From NCBI GenBank assembly GCA_030998225.1, contig JAPYXD010000714.1, positions 1,984,001 to 2,048,000 on the forward strand: DNA of 64,000 nucleotides, written 5' to 3'. Source of the DNA: Diplolepis rosae. Its lineage: Eukaryota > Arthropoda > Insecta > Hymenoptera > Diplolepididae. Positions 54,527 to 64,000 of the stretch are shown piece by piece. The translations under genes and the position numbers were made by a program. The stretch's first letter is position 1. Each line of letters begins with the position of its first letter. The notes beneath the pieces are model-generated. The model saw only the letters and a list, made by a program, of their open reading frames with translations. It ran no database searches and was not told the DNA's origin.

Positions 54527-55395
54527 AGCAAGATTACAATTCTTGAAATGGGTATGAAATTAATATAATTTTTTCAGTGGCAAAACATTGATTTTTAATA
54601 CATAAGTAAATATGAGCTCTGGTGATAGTCATCCAAGGCTTCTAAGTAAGTGGTTCGGGTTCGTTCCCCTAGCTGATACCAATGGAAATTTTTCAGTTCT
54701 CTTTACCTAGAATGATAGTTTAAATTACATTTCAAACTGTAGATCCTAAAAGTTATTTTACTAAAGTTATGGGAAGGAATTGAAATTCGGCCTAAATTTT
54801 GTTCCTTTGAATAATCATTTGGTATAATGTTTACATTAACGAATTACTATTTAACCTAATATTTCTAAATTATCATTTTACATCATCTCTACTTCATCTA
54901 ATCGTCATAATACAGAAAAATACTTGATATAAATCATATTCTACCGAAAAATATTGTCCGAGAAATTTAATTCGCACGATTAAAATTCATGATTTGTATT
55001 GTTATAAATTCTGATTGGCTAAATTTTACTTTCTTTGACAATATTTTTTGGCCAAATGGTCTTTTCGTAACATGAAAATTCGATGAAATGGAAATACCTC
55101 TAGAGGATTTTGATTTACTCGCTTGGAAAAGAAGACACCAACTTCAAACCATCAAACAAATATGCTGATAAAACCAAAATACAATTTCAGGTCATCCTTA
55201 GACCTTCTTCAGTATGAAAAAATATCAACGTGAAGTGGTAAACGTTAAATATTATCACCTTTCACAAAAACTCTATACTTTTTTAGAAAAATACTCTTGA
55301 CTTGATATATATTTTTGAAACATTTTTTAGCTTTCCTTTCACTTTTTTATTAATTTTTTTAACCGCGCTCCTTACTCTATCAATATTATTTCTTG
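54527..55395. other. AT-rich spacer, no gene seen
   Basis: No ORF, repeat or terminus that I can support. Confidence 0.4.
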
Positions 55396-55580
55396 ATTTT
55401 TCCAAATCATTTCAATCGATTATGTCGATCATTAGAAGAGTGTATCACTATCAGTGACAACGGAACTCTACTATATCGACCCTATCAACCTATGATTTAG
55501 AATTAATTTAACGTTATTTAAAACAAGATGGAATTTTTCAATATAAATTGAAGAAATTTTCTGTGAAAAAAGGAACGCTT

Positions 55581-55654
55581 CCACTCCGCTGGGTATCGAG
55601 CCCAGGACCTTTCGATTGCCGGTCGAATGCTCTATCATCTGAGCTACAGAGGTT
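55581..55654 (-). tRNA. tRNA-like sequence, copy 1 (tRNA-derived repeat)
   Basis: The D arm (GCTC/GAGC), anticodon arm (TTCGA/TCGAA with loop CCGGCAA) and T arm (CTGGG/CCCAG with CTCGATA) fold perfectly. A box TAGCTCAG and B box GGCTCGATACC are present. The acceptor stem pairs at only about five of seven positions. Position 33 would be C instead of T, and the anticodon would be GGC (Ala). I take it as a tRNA-derived repeat, not a working tRNA gene. Confidence 0.45.
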
Positions 55655-56122
55655 CCACACAACTTTTCTCACAGAATCTATTTACGCCTCATGTGGCTAC
55701 GGATAAACCGGGAACTATTTTTTGATTTTTCCAAATAATTTGAGACGATTATGTCGATCATTAGAAGAGTGTATCACTATCAGTGACAACGGAAGTCTAC
55801 TATATCGACCTTATCAACCTATGATTTAGAATTAATTTAACGTTATTTAATACAAGATGGAATTTTTCAATATAAATTTTTTCACAGAAAATTTCTTCAA
55901 TTTATATTGAAAAATACCATCTTGTTTTAAATAATGTTAAATTAATTCTAAATCATAGGTTGATAAGGTCGATATAGTAGAGTTCCGTTGTCACTGATAG
56001 TGATACACTCTTCTACTGATCGACATAATCGACTGAAATGATTTAGAAAAATCAAAAAATAGTTTCCGGTTTATCCGTAGTCACATGAGGCGTAAATAGA
56101 TTCTGTGAGAAAAGTTGTGTGG

Positions 56123-56196
56123 AACCTCCGTAGCTCAGATGATAGAGCATTCGACCGGCAATCGAAAGGTCCTGGGCTCGATACCCAGCAGAGTGG
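56123..56196 (+). tRNA. tRNA-like sequence, copy 2
   Basis: Same fold as copy 1. The 3' acceptor strand has GCAGAG instead of GCGGAG, breaking one more pair. Confidence 0.45.
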
Positions 56197-56451
56197 GAGC
56201 ATACCTTTTTCCACAGAAAATTTCTTCAATTTATATTGAAAAATACCATCTTGTTTTAAATAATGTTAAATTAATTCTAAATCATAGGTTGATAAGGTCG
56301 ATATAGTAGAGTTCCGTTGTCACTGATAGTGATACACTCTTCTACTGATCGACATAATCGACTGAAATGATTTAGAAAAATCAAAAAATAGTTTCCGGTT
56401 TATCCGTAGTCACATGAGGCGTAAATAGATTCTGTGAGAAAAGTTGTGTGG

Positions 56452-56525
56452 AACCTCCGTAGCTCAGATGATAGAGCATTCGACCGGCAATCGAAAAGTC
56501 CTGGTCTCGATACCCAGCGGAGTGG
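56452..56525 (+). tRNA. tRNA-like sequence, copy 3
   Basis: Same fold as copy 1, with AAAGTCCTGGTCTCGA in the variable and T arms. One T-arm base differs from the other copies. Confidence 0.45.
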
Positions 56526-56570
56526 AAGCGTTCCTTTTTTCACAGGAAATTTTTTCAATATTATTTCTGT

Positions 56571-56860
56571 TGAATGTAAATGACGTGTCTTCGAAAGACC
56601 ATCTATTGCGACGCTTAGAGAAATGATTTCTATTTTTGGATTTTTCAATTGTAGTATGAATTTATCATTAACATACAATATTGTTAATGATAAGATCAAT
56701 CAATCAGATAGGATGTCAACTCATTTATGCTCTAAACTGTAGGTCTACTAAAAAAATGAGACAAAATTTAAAGCGGGTGACGTCTGACCTTTATTGTCAA
56801 GTTTCCTTTTTTTAAGACTTTCTGTATCAACTTCAAAAATATCCATGTATTCAGCTATAG
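56571..56860. other. Short spacer, no gene seen
   Basis: AT-rich, between the tRNA-like array and the mariner at 56863. Confidence 0.4.
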
Positions 56861-56862
56861 TA

Positions 56863-58150
56863 TTGGATCTATAACTTAATTCGTGCGGTTTTTTTTTTCA
56901 AAATTTGAACGTTTATTTAAGAAAAACATGTGCAATAGTATTATTCAACGTATTGCCCATCTGAAGCTGTGACTTTTTGCCATCTTTCTGGCAATTTGTG
57001 GATTCCATCCCAAAAGAACTGCGCTGGCTTGGCGGCCAAGAATGAATCAAGCCAATTTTTGATACCCTATTCTGATGTGAACCGTATTCCAGTGAGGGCG
57101 TTCTGCATCGAGCGTAACAAATAGTAGTCAGAAGGGGCAAGGTCTGGGCTGTAGGGCAGGTGGGGTAAAACTTCCCATCCTCTGTTTTCCAAATAGTTCT
57201 TAACCGGAATAGCAATATGGGGCCGAGCCTTGTCATAATGGAAAATTATTGCCTCGTGGCTGATCGCATATTCCGGGCGTTTTTCGGCTATTGCTCTCTT
57301 CAAACGGATTAATTGTGTTCGGTAGCGTTCTCTATTGATGATTTCACCCGGCTTTAGCAGCTCATAATACAGCACACCCTTCTGATCCCACCAAATACAG
57401 AGCATTACCTTCGCGCCATGGATATTCGGCTTTGCCATTGATTTGGCTGGTTCGCCGGGTTTCACATATGATTTTTTGCGCTTGGGGTTGTCGTAATGGA
57501 TCCATTTTTCATCACTAGTAACAATCCGATGTAAAAATGACTTCTTTTTGTGGCGTTCCAGCAGCATTTCGGACATGCAAAACCGCCTTTCAACGTCTCT
57601 CGGCTTGAGTTCATGTGGAACCCAATTTCCTTGCTTTTGAATGTATCCGGCTGCTTGTAAACGTTTTGAAATGGGTGCTCAAGAGACTCTCAAAGATTCT
57701 TCGAGCTCTTCTTGTGTTTGGTAACAATCTTTATCGAGTAATGCTTCCAGTTCTTCATCTTCAAACTTTTTTGGCTGCCCAAGACGTTCTTCGTCTTCCA
57801 AGCCAAAATCACCACTTATAAATCTTGCAAACCACTTTTGGCACGTTCGCTCAGCTAGAGCATGTTCACCATAAACGTCCACCAAAATACGATGACTTTC
57901 GGCAGCAATTTTCTTCATATTAAAGTAATGAAGAAGAACTCCCCGCAAAAACACTTTTTCAGGCACAAAGTTCGACATATTTGAGTGAAAAAAAATTATT
58001 GTTGTTAACGCTTCAAATGAATGACATATACTGAAAAATACGCACAATGACAGTAGCTTTCCAATGCATGTTCGGAATATTGGAACGATGGAATAATAAT
58101 CAAGTTACGCCATCTCTTAGCAAACCGCACGAATTAAGTTATAGATCCAA
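56863..58150 (-). mobile_element. 1288 bp mariner, nearly complete
   Basis: The ends TTGGATCTATAACTTAATTC and GTGCGG are inverted on both sides and flanked by TA. The length is that of a full mariner. The transposase is on the minus strand (see next entry). Confidence 0.9.
56939..57979 (-). pseudogene. Mariner transposase (DD34D), few lesions
   Basis: It starts at about 57979 (MSNFVPEKVFLRGVLLHYFN). The first helix-turn-helix is intact, and the first part is open to a stop at 57681-57679. It continues in the same frame through WVPHELKPRDVERRF. Catalytic residues are D in VTSDEKW, D in FHYDKARPH and D in SPDLAPSDYYL (34 residues between the last two). A further stop lies near 57069, before WLDSFLAAKPAQFFWDGIHK and the C terminus at about 56943. 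With two stops in an otherwise whole frame, it died recently. The YD of HYDKARPH is unusual but the Asp is kept. Confidence 0.85.
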
Positions 58151-58957
58151 TAGATAAAGCTAGTACTGATACCTGCCTTTTTGTATTGTAGCATATTTGA
58201 ACATTGCGCTTTTTTGCGGTTTTCAATTCGTATATTTTAATGTTTTTGGGACAATTTTAACCGATTTTGGCCTAAAATTGTCCTAGTTAAACTCTTAATC
58301 TGAGTCCCACGAAGAAATATTTCGCGAGTCCTGCTAATTCCAAGCAATTATTAATTTATTTTTTAAGAAAATCCCACTAGTCCCCATCTAAAGGTGGGCT
58401 AGGAAGCAATTGCGATCAAAGTACTAAATGACTGCACAATCAAAGTTTGCTTGCGTCTAGATATTTTTCGTCGGCAAGTTTATCGATAATTGTCCTTAGC
58501 GAGAGTTATTCTAACAATTTTAATTGAAAATAACATGTGAATAACAAATAACTAATGCCTTTTTTTACACAATAATATTTTATTTTATTTGATAAGGATT
58601 CCCTTTCATTATCATAATATAAATTGATAACTTTTAAGTGAAAAAGAGCTTCACTTTTTGCAACATAAGTTTAAAAGAATGAGAAAACGGCCTTGTAATG
58701 GCCATAGTAACTGTATTGATCAACAAAAGGTGCGTCTTTCATGTATCAGATATTCTTTAAGACTAACATTCGATTACTCATTCACATTTTCAGCACGGTC
58801 CTGCTCCAGTATCAAAAACTATAAACAATGTAGTCACCATAGCCTCACATATCGTTCTTTGAACATATAAGACATTACTTTTTGCTAATATATATTTTCA
58901 TCGATTTAAGAGAGATGGCCAGTGTGAACATTTCAAAAAATCAATCTTTTTGCACAA
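58151..58957. other. Spacer, no gene seen
   Basis: AT-rich. A 70-codon plus-strand ORF at 58658-58870 has no motif. Confidence 0.4.
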
Positions 58958-59840
58958 TTATACTCCAAAAGGTGTTACAAATATTGTCCTGGTATTGCAG
59001 ATTAAACGTAAGTTTATATTGACGAATGAACTAACCCATGTAGGGCCCGAAGGTGCGTGTGATTCCAGTTCTTGCATTATCTGCATGTGGTCAGATAGGG
59101 AGGGTTCATCTGAAATCCTCCATTTCTTGACTTTTTCCCGGATACTTCTGGTGCAGAGGGTGATGTCGATTACCTCTTCCTGCACCGAGTTCCAAAAAGT
59201 CGGTATCGCTCCTGTATTGAGAATATCCAAGTCAGTAGTGATTATAGTCTACTTGGTCCTCACCCCCATTTTTGGTGTCCTTGCTACCCCACAGCTTATG
59301 GTGGGAGTTGGCATCGCACCCCAAGAGGAGGTGCAGGCCTTTTACCTTACAGTAGTTCACCAGTGAGTGGACTTCTTCCGGTAGATTAGTAATATTGAGA
59401 CGATGTTGGCGTTCTTCGCTTGTATGCATGTCCTCGGGTTGGGCACCTCGAGGTACCTGTAACAAATCCCCCCCCCCCCCATCTCCTGATTGTATATTTA
59501 TTTACCCAAGGCTCTTAGATAAATAAGATACCTGGGTACATCACAGCAATGCTTTTCTACAGGACCGCAGCATCGCTTTTGCTGCGATGTAACTTGATCT
59601 GGATGATGGTTAGGCCGGATGCAGCTATTTAGGACTGCTCCAGCATCTCCGTTTTTGTGGCAAGCTCCTCCTGCTCGCAACCGCTTACCTTGACGGCAAT
59701 ATGGCCGAGATAGTAGAAAAGCCTGTCGTTGAGGCCTGCTAAGGCTCTCGCCTGAGTCTCAGGGAGCATAATTATTGGACCAGGATATTTAATTTTAAAA
59801 AATTTGCCGGAATAAATTATTGTATAGGTATTCATTACAA
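58958..59840 (-). pseudogene. Non-LTR retrotransposon (Jockey/R1-like) endonuclease relic
   Basis: The minus strand has GCDANSHHKLWGSKDTKNGG at about 59300, the AP-endonuclease block with catalytic Asn and His. Next come TFWNSVQEEVIDITLCT and WRISDEPSLSDHMQI (SDH catalytic block). Before these is a Gag-like or linker part (RALAGLNDRLFYYLGHIAV) in other frames, with a C-run at 59467-59480. There is a frameshift at about 59231 and others upstream. No RT is present. Confidence 0.8.
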
Positions 59841-59977
59841 GTTTTACAATTTTGTGGTTTTAACTACTCGCAATTTGAATGTAATGTAATAGGAATTAAA
59901 CGAGGAAGATCCATTTGTACATTTTCGTTTGTACACACATCCAATCCTACATAAATTACTCGTTATTTTTCTAATCC

Positions 59978-60090
59978 ATAAACGAAACGAAACGAAACGA
60001 AAGAGCGGGTTGAAACTGCGATTTCCAACCCTAGGGTTGAAACTTTAAAAGTAGGGTTAAAAATCGCAGTTTCAACCCTCTCTACAGTTA
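59978..60090. repeat. AAACG short tandem repeat and hairpin
   Basis: AAACG is repeated about four times at 59981-60000. It is followed by a hairpin with arms GGGTTGAAACTGCGATTT and AAATCGCAGTTTCAACCC (60007-60080) and an inner pair AACCCTA-GGGTT. Confidence 0.75.
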
Positions 60091-60189
60091 CATCAAATCA
60101 AACTCTCCTAAATGACAAGGAACTTAAAAAGTGAGAACATACAACAGCGTTTAGACGGTCGTAATTATTTTTTAACATCACGTCAGTAT

Positions 60190-60560
60190 CCTCTATTAAA
60201 TATTTATCTAATTTAACATTAACTTGAAATCCTCTTGATGCACGCAAATACACACATTATATGTGCCACTGCTTCCTGCTAGAACAGAATGACGACATCT
60301 ACTTTTTGTGGATTTAGAAATACTGATCTTCAGGCCTTCATTTCCTGATGACACAAAGTTTTCCATTCCTGACATCATCCGACTCATGTCATCGCGTTCA
60401 TAGAATTTTTCCATGAGAGCTTCAGTTTCAGGAGTCAATGGTCTTCCTGTATTTAGATTCGGAAGAGTAAGATCTCCATATTCTAAAACTAATTCCTTAA
60501 CATTTCTTGCTTTCTGCTCTGATGTATTAAATACCTTAATTAGTTTTCTGCGTCTCCAAG
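60190..60560 (-). pseudogene. Repeat-gene relic (HSVLAGSSGT family)
   Basis: The minus strand has a LVLEYGDLTLPNLNTGRPLT part, then ETEALMEKFYERDDMSRMM, and HSVLAGSSGTYNVCICVHQE at 60300-60235. These blocks occur in a high-copy arthropod repeat family that I cannot name. It may be the N-terminal half of the type of gene seen at 27753 and 47040, but I have no proof. The middle is missing. Confidence 0.55.
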
Positions 60561-61040
60561 ATTTTGGTGCAAGCGAGAGAAGTTAAAATTTTTTTTGACC
60601 ATTTTTAGAGACATTGCATTTTTCGATAATCTTATCGAATACTTCAGCACCCGCTTTATGATACTCGTTCTTAGTCTGTGTCTTGGTGCCTAAGAAATCT
60701 AAATCACTTTTGTTGTTGTATAGCTGATCTTTATCATCGTCAGATATTATTCCATGATCTTCAGTATCTTACTGATCTTTACCAGAAGGCACTTCAATAT
60801 TGCTAGAGTTCAAGGATGGTAATATTCCCGTTGTGTTGATGAGTTTGGATCTACATGAATTGCAAATTTGATCAAAGTCAAAATAATTCCAGGAATAAAA
60901 CTATAAGAATAATAAATAGAGAGTAAAAATGAAAAAATTAAGAATAAAATACATTCACGTACAAATCTGCTTCGTTGAAATTGATTTTAGAGCAAATCTA
61001 CGAGTAAAATACGGATATTATATTTCTGGTTCCTATTCTA
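60561..61040. other. Spacer, probably decayed repeat-gene sequence, no gene seen
   Basis: No readable frame that I can support. Confidence 0.35.
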
Positions 61041-61773
61041 TTAAGGGGGTCGTCTACCTTCGCGGTTTGGAAAAATCGTTTTTTTTTTCATATTTTGAAT
61101 GTAGATGTTATAAGGAACACGCCATATGAGGGATTTTTTTAAATGCGCTTTCTTACGTAGGTATATGCAACCGGAAAGATTGCCACCCACGCGCTTTTCG
61201 AGAACTGTCATTTATCTTGAAACGTGATTTTCCAAAAGTTGCATTTTTCAAACTTTGTGGTATGACTTCTTCTAGAAATATTGATAGAATTTGATCAATT
61301 TTTTTTTGTTATTCAATAAACATATAGCTATGTTTTCCTAGAGGCGATTTTCAAATTTTTATTTTGTTGAATTTTAACAGGCTCTAATAGGTCAAAAAAC
61401 AGGTCAAAAATAGAATTTTTTCAAGAAGGATTGCGTAATATAAACACATTTTACAATAGAAAAAAACGGCTCTGAGAAAACATAGACAATGTAACACAGA
61501 TTACAGACATATTTCATTTTATTGGTTTCAGACAATTTAAATGGCCAAAGTCTTACCACAAAGTTCTTAATGACATTTCTGCAGCGTTGAGGTCAAGGAC
61601 GTTCCAAGGCCGCGGATGCATTTATTATCAAGTGAAAAATAGATTTTTTCGAATAAAAAACATGTAATAATAAAAAAATTTTTAACTGGCGTGAATATCT
61701 TTAGTAGTGTTTTTGCAATTCATTCCCAAAAATAGGCTAAAATTCTCGGCCCGAATGTAGACGACCCCCTTAA
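61041..61773. mobile_element. 733 bp TTAA-flanked MITE (piggyBac-type)
   Basis: TTAAGGGGGTCGTCTACCTT on the left and TTAAGGGGGTCGTCTACATT (minus strand) on the right are inverted. TTAA is duplicated. The inside has no gene. Confidence 0.8.
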
Positions 61774-61899
61774 AAATTATCTTCTCTTGTGAGAAAGACA
61801 GCCATTTATTGGCGGAAGTAGGAAGTGCAAAATGTGCGAGCAAATTCAAAAGTTGTATGATCTCACTTCTGAAATGTTATAATGCTTGAAAGAAAAAAA

Positions 61900-62400
61900 A
61901 TCAAAGTTCTACTAATAGCATGTATAATATTCTTAGGACGTTTCACAAAATCCCCTGGCGTGAGCGCACTAGCCGAGATCGCGCATGGGCCATATCGTGG
62001 CGTCTGTTTACTTATCGTTTGATTACCCATAGTGTAATGAAGTTACATTGGTGCCCCTTAGGGACACAGCCTTGTGGGCTAGATTTTTGGGGGAGCGCGG
62101 CCTGGCATGCCTCGTGATCATGTGCCGTTGCCGGTGCCTTCTTCGTCACCTTTTCTCTGGTCCCAGCTACCGTCGAATAGGTGGTCTGTCGTTACCCGTC
62201 GGCGAGTTGGTGCTTTTGTGCTGCGATTATCTGAAGTTGCTGTAAGTGTGTAAATAAATAGTCAACGGTAATTGCGCGTAGCTTAATTGTGCACTCCTTT
62301 TTTGGCGCCCCCTCCTTCCCTTCCCTCCGTTAGCGGCCCCGGTTGCAAACTTGGCACCCAACCTAAAAAACCGACGAAATCCAATTTTTCCAAGTATTGC
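61900..62400 (+). other. GC-richer stretch, possible LTR remnant of the Gypsy element to the right
   Basis: The composition changes sharply at about 62040. The stretch contains AATAAA at 62250-62257 and TTGGCGCCCC at 62305 and TTGGCACCCAACC at 62350, which resemble retroelement primer-binding sites. No direct-repeat partner is in the window, so I cannot define an LTR. Confidence 0.25.
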
Positions 62401-62810
62401 AAATCCCTCCAGCCAAGAAAACGCGCAATAGTGAAATTTTCCAAGTGACAAATAATAATGGTTTAATGGAAGAATTATTGTAGCGGGAAAAATGACAAAG
62501 AATAGGAATATCAGACATCATTTTCTTTATTTCGCATTCCCTCTGTAAGTCATTTAATGCCAATATCCTAACGTATTCTCCGTCTTTGGAGAAAGCATGC
62601 ATTTCTGGGTACTATGTACTATGTCTGTACCTATTTTGGTGGTTGCTGTCTCATTCTATCTTGCCCCTCTACTTCTATATTCCTATCTTTTATTGATTCT
62701 ATTCCCTTATCTCTAATTTCTAGTAAGCTTATTTCTTCATTTTCGTTTCCTGGATTTATTTCCATTTTGTTTTTTTTTTCACTTATTCTTCCTTTTATAT
62801 TGTCCATTTT

Positions 62811-63127
62811 TCACAGAAAAAATTGTTTAAATATATATTGAAAATTCCATCTGGTCTTAAATGACGTTAATTCTAAATCACAGGTTGATAGGGTCGATAT
62901 GGTAGAGTTCGGTTATCATGGTGAATGATACACTCTTCTAATTATCGACATAATCGGCTGAAATGATTTAGAAAAATTTGTGTATAGTAAATAGGTTCTG
63001 TGAGAAAAGTTTTGTGAAACCTCCGTAGCTCAGATGATAGAGCATTCGACCGGCAATCGAAAGGTCCTGGGCTCGATACCCAGCGGAGTGGAAGCGTTCC
63101 CCTTTTCACAGAAAAAATTGTTTAAAA
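62811..63127 (+). repeat. Single tRNA-like repeat unit
   Basis: It has the same content as the units at 55396-56570 and is bounded on both sides by TTTCACAGAAAAAATTGTTT. The bounding repeats may be unit ends of a former tandem array or a duplication. Confidence 0.75.
63018..63091 (+). tRNA. tRNA-like sequence, copy 4
   Basis: Same fold and sequence as copy 3 except that the T arm is CTGGG/CCCAG with CTCGATA. It has acceptor pairs at five of seven positions. Confidence 0.45.
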
Positions 63128-63128
63128 A

Positions 63129-64000
63129 TATTACATTACAGCAACTGATAAAATGTTATAATTGCGGGGGCAGAGGACACATGCGACGTGATTGTTGATA
63201 GTCAGGGAAACGCAAGCAGAGGCTATTAGGGGCGAATAATAGCCAACGATAAAATCAAGCCATATCGCCCGAATATATCGAAACAGACAACGACATCCTG
63301 GACGAAACAAGATTTCACATAATAATAAAATGGAAGAACAAAAAATATAAAATGTTAGTAGACACAGGGGCAACTCACTCCTATATTAGTAAAAAATTTT
63401 TTGAGCAAATAAAGAAACTTGATTACGAAATCAAAAAACCGATTAACGATAAATTAATAGTCGCAAATTGACAAAAATTAAAAATAACAGGACAGGTATT
63501 AATTTCTATGGAAGTTGGTCATGTCAAAAAATACCTGCTATGCAGATTGATACCAGGATTGAGATTTATAGAGATGTTGGAGTCAGACATGATGGAAAGG
63601 CTAGGATTAAAGTTAGACATCGAAAAGAAAATTTGGTGGCTACCGGAAAAGCCACAAATTAAATATAAAATAAAATCAAACCCAAAGGAAAATAGAGTGA
63701 CATGAAGAATGGAAAAGAGAATAAAAAAGGGATAGTCAAGAAGGAAGAATGACAGTAGGAAATAAAATTAAATTGTGAAATCAAGAAAAAAGAACAATGG
63801 ACAACTTATAATGGGGAGAAATACCCACTATCACCTCAACCAACCATACCCTACGAAAAGTAGGTCAGATAACTGACACGAAACGGTCCAAATTATCAGT
63901 GAGACAGAGGAATCTCAGTCCGCGAGAAAATAAAAAACAGAGGCAGGAAGCCTCTAATTCGAATCCTTTAGAAGAAGACAATGTAGCATAAGCATATGTC
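63129..64000 (+). pseudogene. Second Ty3/Gypsy-type element: nucleocapsid knuckle and protease, runs off the window
   Basis: A CCHC knuckle CYNCGGRGHMRRDC lies at 63156-63197 and ends in a stop. The protease starts near 63280 and has LVDTGATHSYIS at about 63355-63390 with the canonical DTGA. A TGA at 63469 and a shift at about 63510 break the second half (LIPGLRFIEMLESDMMERLG). Beyond 63705 no clear pol frame is seen. The element is distinct from that at 230-13188, whose protease has DTGV. Confidence 0.72.

Larger units (their letters stand above)
55396..56570. repeat. Array of tRNA-like repeat units, arranged head to head
   Basis: Units of about 332 bp contain a tRNA-like core plus flanks with CGATTATGTCGATCATTAGA and CAAGATGGAATTTTTCAATA. 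The first 1.3 units (55396-55870) are on the minus strand, the rest (55878-56570) on the plus strand, meeting at about 55875 in an AATATAAATT...AATTTATATT palindrome. A single further unit lies at 62811-63127. The tRNA-like cores are given separately. Confidence 0.8.

Noticed and set aside
55581..55654. Functional tRNA-Ala gene
   Set aside because: Acceptor stem pairs at only about five of seven positions, base 33 is C, and the unit is repetitive. I list it as tRNA-like only.
55471..55662. 63-codon ORFs repeated at 55471, 56115 and 56444
   Set aside because: They translate the tRNA-like repeat unit. The conservation is of DNA, not protein.
61900..62400. 5' LTR of the second Gypsy element
   Set aside because: There are PBS-like strings and a polyadenylation signal, but no partner LTR in the window and no TG...CA boundaries that I can fix.
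1..64000. CRISPR arrays, bacterial operons, rRNA genes
   Set aside because: None is present. All tandem repeats are of the eukaryotic minisatellite or transposon type.

Overview
The window is AT-rich eukaryotic nuclear DNA, most likely from an insect. Hymenoptera is plausible because several mariner families with TIRs of the type TTGGGTTGGCAAC are present, but the sequence does not prove the order. Nearly all of it is transposable-element sequence. The only convincing host gene is a C2H2 zinc-finger gene on the plus strand. Two of its internal exons are visible (40533-40762 and 48902-50464). They join in phase across an 8.1 kb intron filled with transposons.

Left third (226-13188): one 12.96 kb LTR retrotransposon of Ty3/Gypsy type. 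It has two 869 bp LTRs with about 13 differences, a TATT target-site duplication, a tRNA-Gly(GCC) primer-binding site and a polypurine tract. Its gag and pol are broken and the whole reverse transcriptase plus most of RNase H is deleted, yet the LTRs are about 98.5% identical. It was therefore probably moved in trans. Downstream of pol, where an env gene could sit, it carries cargo: an intact 90-codon ORF that reads as a CARD domain of the Dronc/caspase-9 type, an antisense intron-containing broken gene, and an intact 166-codon cysteine-rich ORF. A long-armed MITE is nested between the CARD ORF and the antisense gene. The CARD-carrying retroelement is the most unusual thing in the window.

13.2-22.3 kb: a Tc1-like relic, then a 2.85 kb DD41D (rosa-type) element with an uninterrupted 362-residue transposase and long subterminal repeat arms. 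These two split a short minisatellite. A TTAA-flanked MITE follows, then a hAT relic interrupted by a TA-flanked MITE that is itself interrupted by a 1304 bp DD41D mariner-like element.

22.3-40 kb: relics of several mariner/IS630 families, two LINE-like and unclassified insect repeat genes, a pogo-type MITE, and many palindromic foldback elements. The most notable is a three-layer nest of inverted repeats at 34436-36313. 40-50.5 kb: the zinc-finger gene and its TE-filled intron, including an internally deleted mellifera-type mariner and a 1.8 kb foldback region. 50.5-64 kb: further mariner/IS630 elements (one 1288 bp copy nearly complete at 56863-58150), a LINE endonuclease relic, a head-to-head array of tRNA-like units, TTAA-flanked MITEs, and the gag-protease part of a second Gypsy element at the right edge.

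Functionally there is no operon-like set. The host gene runs through a transposon graveyard. The elements with signs of recent activity are the retrotransposon (young LTRs), the DD41D transposon (open transposase) and the mariner at 56.9-58.2 kb. Everything here was read by eye; no database search was made.
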